This document shows, piece by piece, positions 63,701-64,000 of a stretch of DNA of 64,000 bases. This stretch comes from JAWKRB01 sp041389885 (GTDB taxonomy: Bacteria; Myxococcota_A; Polyangia; Polyangiales; Ga0077539). Location of the stretch: NCBI GenBank assembly GCA_041389885.1, contig JAWKRB010000026.1, positions 1 to 64,000 on the forward strand, read 5' to 3'. The position numbers and the translations under genes are program-made. Each line of letters starts with the position of its first letter. Positions within the stretch are counted from its first letter, which is position 1. The notes under the pieces are model-generated. The model was not told where the DNA came from. It did no database searches and saw nothing but the letters and a program-made list of their open reading frames with translations.

Positions 63701-64000
63701 CCTGCACAACCTCGGGATCATCTACCGCGACCGGCTCGGGCAGCCCGAGGCGGCGATCAAGGCCTTCGACATGGCCGTCGAGCGCAAGCCCGACGACCTG
63801 ACCGAGCGCAAGATCCTCGCGGAGCTCAACGCGCGGAACAACCGCGTCGACGACGCGATCACCCACTGGCGCGCCATTCTGGAGCAGGACCTCGGCAACG
63901 CCGAGGCGATCACCGCGGTGTTCGACCTGTATTACCAGTCGCGGCAGTACGACAAGGCGTGGTGCGTCGCGGCGGCCTGCGCGTTCTTGCTCCGCGACAA
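54759..64000 (+). CDS. Giant cytoplasmic TPR protein (GltI/AgmK-like; runs off the right edge)
   Basis: At least 3080 residues, open from ATG at 54759 to the window end with no frame break seen. There is no signal peptide, so it should be cytoplasmic. It is built of repeated helical units of about 38-40 residues with recurring LERLY or LDRLY followed by a W.EL core: LDRLYTRQGDWSELAENLEL, LDQLYTAQGRWQELLSVLER, LERLYAETGNSPELLRVLEL, LERLYRNTSRWSELVETYEK. Near the edge the pattern changes to YYQSRQYDKAWCVAAACAFL. M. xanthus AgmK/GltI is a giant cytoplasmic TPR gliding protein; this is the same kind of protein by size, fold and location, inferred without a search. Confidence 0.85.
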   Translation, partial: MTNADENLENTTTTTLPEDDARPTQRPAPDLARIQELDEAVARFEGQKRWQDVIRSLVAKAELLVEPAERVAVYERVAGLYVERFSNLAEAIKANETILEIDPENAGANSFLRATYEKRKDWDKLLRLLRADAEAAPVGEQLDRWSEIARFVSEKVKRVEASVEAWEQVLARAPEHTEAISQLSGLYEKSRDYEKLAGVLRVQATQTGEPAARVQILVKLGMIASDRLNNDELAVEAWRGVLALEPNDRRAQEALKKRLLAMSAWDELEAFYAESEKWDELIRLLEREAESESLDAAVRVTLLLKVATLWEDRKEKPERAARYLEKVLELDPGHRGAALRLVPIYESARDDRRLAAALEVKLPGDAPGEERLGSLRRLGGLYEGSLKDPEHAFVRFLAAFDEDPGEPRSIEDLERVSDGAERWETVVEHVGRALAGAPGAPWELELRLRQGEILAERVGRPDAAVEAFRAVLEIDPGELRALDALDGLHRRGEQWSDLLSVLERRLALTEEPGARRALLLEAASIAETKVSDQGRAIEFARAMVAEGGDDLEVLAILDRLYQAVGNHGALADVIQRELDLSADVDVEAASALKFRLATIRQEHMGDVPGAVRLLREILSESLEHGGARASLEQLLRDPEWRAEAARILQPVYEHGGDWEALVRALEILVVDEDDVAERVTLLRRIGVVHAQGLGDARRAMEAFGRAFRENPTDLEVVEELVEVAGSIDAWAEVVALLREAAIRYAGDPVARVLLLRVAEIESTRLGNVSAAVEALERMLEADPVDDEALRVLERTYRAAARWPDVLATLRRRLDHAQDPDAYDAILVEVARVHDEQLGDTAMAVTTYREMLARDPASRRALEALDRLYTRQGDWSELAENLELRLTLVDAAEEQTALQLRLAEVRDQRLADRAGAIEIYRQILDRDPESEAAVTALDGMITERAYTAGIVEVLEPVFRAQGSFDRLVNALEVQARFTDDVVAHVDLLHRIAEIQEVALDDAGTAFQTLARALEADPSREDTLNALDRIALSTGASQAFLGVLKGRIAACEDPAVKVLLHRRAAFVAEERLEQVDEAIEQLNAVVALDPGHLDALSDLERLYQLTDRGRELAATLVKKSEVVESIDDRKAHLWRAAELYETTLDDTPAAIETYKRIVAVDDGEVQALDALIRLYIGGSMWSELLGAYEKKADVVSDPEEKKRLFFGMASVYESELDDGAKAVDAYNRALELDPTDLVAIQRLDQLYTAQGRWQELLSVLEREAELSSDPAEIAAHRFRVGEIYDHKIDSVERAVDIYREILDVVPDHEPSIAALTAILRGDRAPLLAAAVLEPHFSAAGEFARVVEVHEVEIARCEDPLRKIELLRRVAEIQSSALGDGEAAFDAMARAVRADPRGEDDLGLFEQFGESLGAWDRVARTYDEALPSLAEDPVQQVELLLRTGQIYEVQVGDAETAVARYAAVATLDPENGPALRSLDRLYESLERWDLMAETLAKEVALADVSPDELTALRFRLAQVRGEKLGDIDGALAAYREILDTQSDHEPSIAALEQLFANNVRRVEIAAILEPIYRLGEDWQRLADLQAQLLELVVAPAERIALIRQIAETFEDKLVDGVTAFSWMGRAVREAPLDELCVVDAERLAALTSQWAELTNVYADVVEAEDSSDEVKVVIGKRLARVHEEELGDLASAEGAYAFVAEVSTYDADALDALDRLYTASGDAERLAEVLARRVDSVEDAYLKTEFTFRLAQILQLSLERVDDAVLRYRAIVDHLDPQHRPSLDALEAIYLQSERWAELYENGRRKLEGVTDPEEQADIHTQMAQVAQHYLGRPDEAVQLYEQVLSLRGEEPETLGAIASLHEEAGRWPQLIEVLERQFAAENDPDLRVQVALRIAAVIHYRLGDVERAIDGYRRVLDIDTANFDAMRALAGIYRAAQNWDELVLTLQSLLQVGSGTLEAAELREAWAELGRIFWSVQQQGFESAEAWRQVLDLDPADSEAIEALLVIHSAQGEWPDVVEVLQRKAGLQPDEASKVAVLLQIADVWEQRIEDGEGARAAYEQVLELDPLHERAFLALEALHTQASRGDDLATLYVNRHDQLADAGDTASAVGFMVKAANAYDELVGDREQAFAAAQIAFQEDVENPDAVRSLERLAAATQKWNELLQETLASYNSEPAGPRKTQLGLHVARWYGIELGHPEWAIPIYNQILGAEPDNLHALRALAELYRKLGQWTQLAKILERCVSAARTPEDRRDAHLSLGEVHEQHLDALHDAAAQYNAALSIDPVSLEAMDALGRVYEARGAWDELVGVLRRSIEVVGDPTQAHAQRLRVASILEDRLRDYPAAISEYLGVLETDVTNLDALRGLERLYAETGNSPELLRVLELQLDIASTEREQIKILTRLAEMLEEEFVKPDLAIQRFEQVLDIDPANDPALRGLERLYRNTSRWSELVETYEKHLVAIPDRRDRAPIFLAQGRVYIDELRDMERAEDSFVNALQIDPANVVAMEALTKIYEGRGEWDRALDVMEQLAAIYADDLARSLDLRHRIGRLAEEHLQDEARAMEQYQAALDASPTYLPALTALRGIFTRREDWWEVAAVLDREQAATEQPRQRARLLAELGRVNATYLDEPPRAIGAYEEALRNDPELEEAAWPLCMYLVSEGRYEEAEPLSELLVRRASRRDPSEQLEIQITMGRIAAALQKHDRAIKAFSAAHTLDRANVEVISALAVAHYEKRDWEGAFKHYQLLLVHHKDELGADARADLYHRLGVVKREQGDHRRAVNFLEKALEEYPGYRPALDALVSTYEAAGEWDQVIAYKEQLLELEDDEEVRYRAFIEIGGLWQEKARNAQKAIQSYAAATEIKPQDHVTLHKLLALYQETRQWSKLIDVIARIADLESDPVRKARYAYTIATIYNSEIKDSESALEHYNKALDLNPSELKPFAKINEVLTGRRDFKELERNFRKMLHRVAGKGDRDLEFNLLHNLGIIYRDRLGQPEAAIKAFDMAVERKPDDLTERKILAELNARNNRVDDAITHWRAILEQDLGNAEAITAVFDLYYQSRQYDKAWCVAAACAFLLRD

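Noticed and set aside
58338..63866. 1842-codon minus-strand ORF
   Set aside because: Same as above: a codon-bias shadow of the giant TPR gene despite its length.

Overview
The window is very GC-rich, gene-dense bacterial chromosome. Gene content points to a myxobacterium (phylum Myxococcota). The clues are many lipoproteins with Asp/Pro-rich linkers, a zinc-ribbon Ser/Thr kinase, TPR-PEGA proteins, a Cys-repeat lipoprotein, and a long cluster resembling the Glt gliding machinery of Myxococcus xanthus. No phage, insertion sequence, CRISPR or plasmid gene was seen. The species cannot be fixed from the sequence alone.

Layout: 1-4.6 kb holds a TPR/HTH protein (cut by the left edge), small secreted proteins, an amidohydrolase lipoprotein and a LACTB2-like hydrolase. 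4.6-9 kb holds a phosphohexomutase, a stand-alone atpD-atpC pair and trmL. 9-16.7 kb holds envelope proteins and uppP. 16.8-28.5 kb holds polA, a DEAD-box helicase, a TolC-type channel, an MlaC-like protein, a DUF507 protein, a sugar-nucleotide epimerase, yicC and gmk. 28.5-33.4 kb, mostly minus strand, is the riboflavin operon ribD-ribE-ribBX-ribH followed by nusB. 33.5-39.6 kb holds a Pro-rich membrane protein, a TPR/PEGA protein, the kinase, a C4 zinc-ribbon coiled-coil protein, a tRNA-Ile with UAU anticodon, xerD and scpA. 40-43.1 kb contains recognisable scpB, glyQ, a TPR paralogue, a lipoprotein and yraN, all broken by many small indels. 43.9-64 kb is the Glt-like cluster: two periplasmic TPR proteins, two TPR lipoproteins, a small secreted protein, an inner-membrane FHA/TonB-like protein, and a giant cytoplasmic TPR protein of more than 3080 residues that runs off the right edge.

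Two themes cut across the genes. First, single-base indels, mostly in homopolymers, interrupt genes that should be intact (polA, ribBX, the helicase, an outer-membrane protein, a GltD-like gene). They peak between 40.08 and 43.1 kb. This looks like sequence-consensus error rather than true gene decay. Second, promoters of the form TTGACM-N18-TANNNN recur, often only 6-12 bases before the start codon, which predicts leaderless mRNAs. In three cases the TGA stop of the preceding gene lies inside the -35 hexamer.

Working together: the Glt-like genes would build an envelope-spanning complex linking cytoplasm, inner membrane, periplasm and outer membrane. The riboflavin operon supplies every step except GTP cyclohydrolase II, whose domain in RibBX has lost its zinc cysteines. 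xerD-scpA-scpB serve chromosome resolution and condensation.
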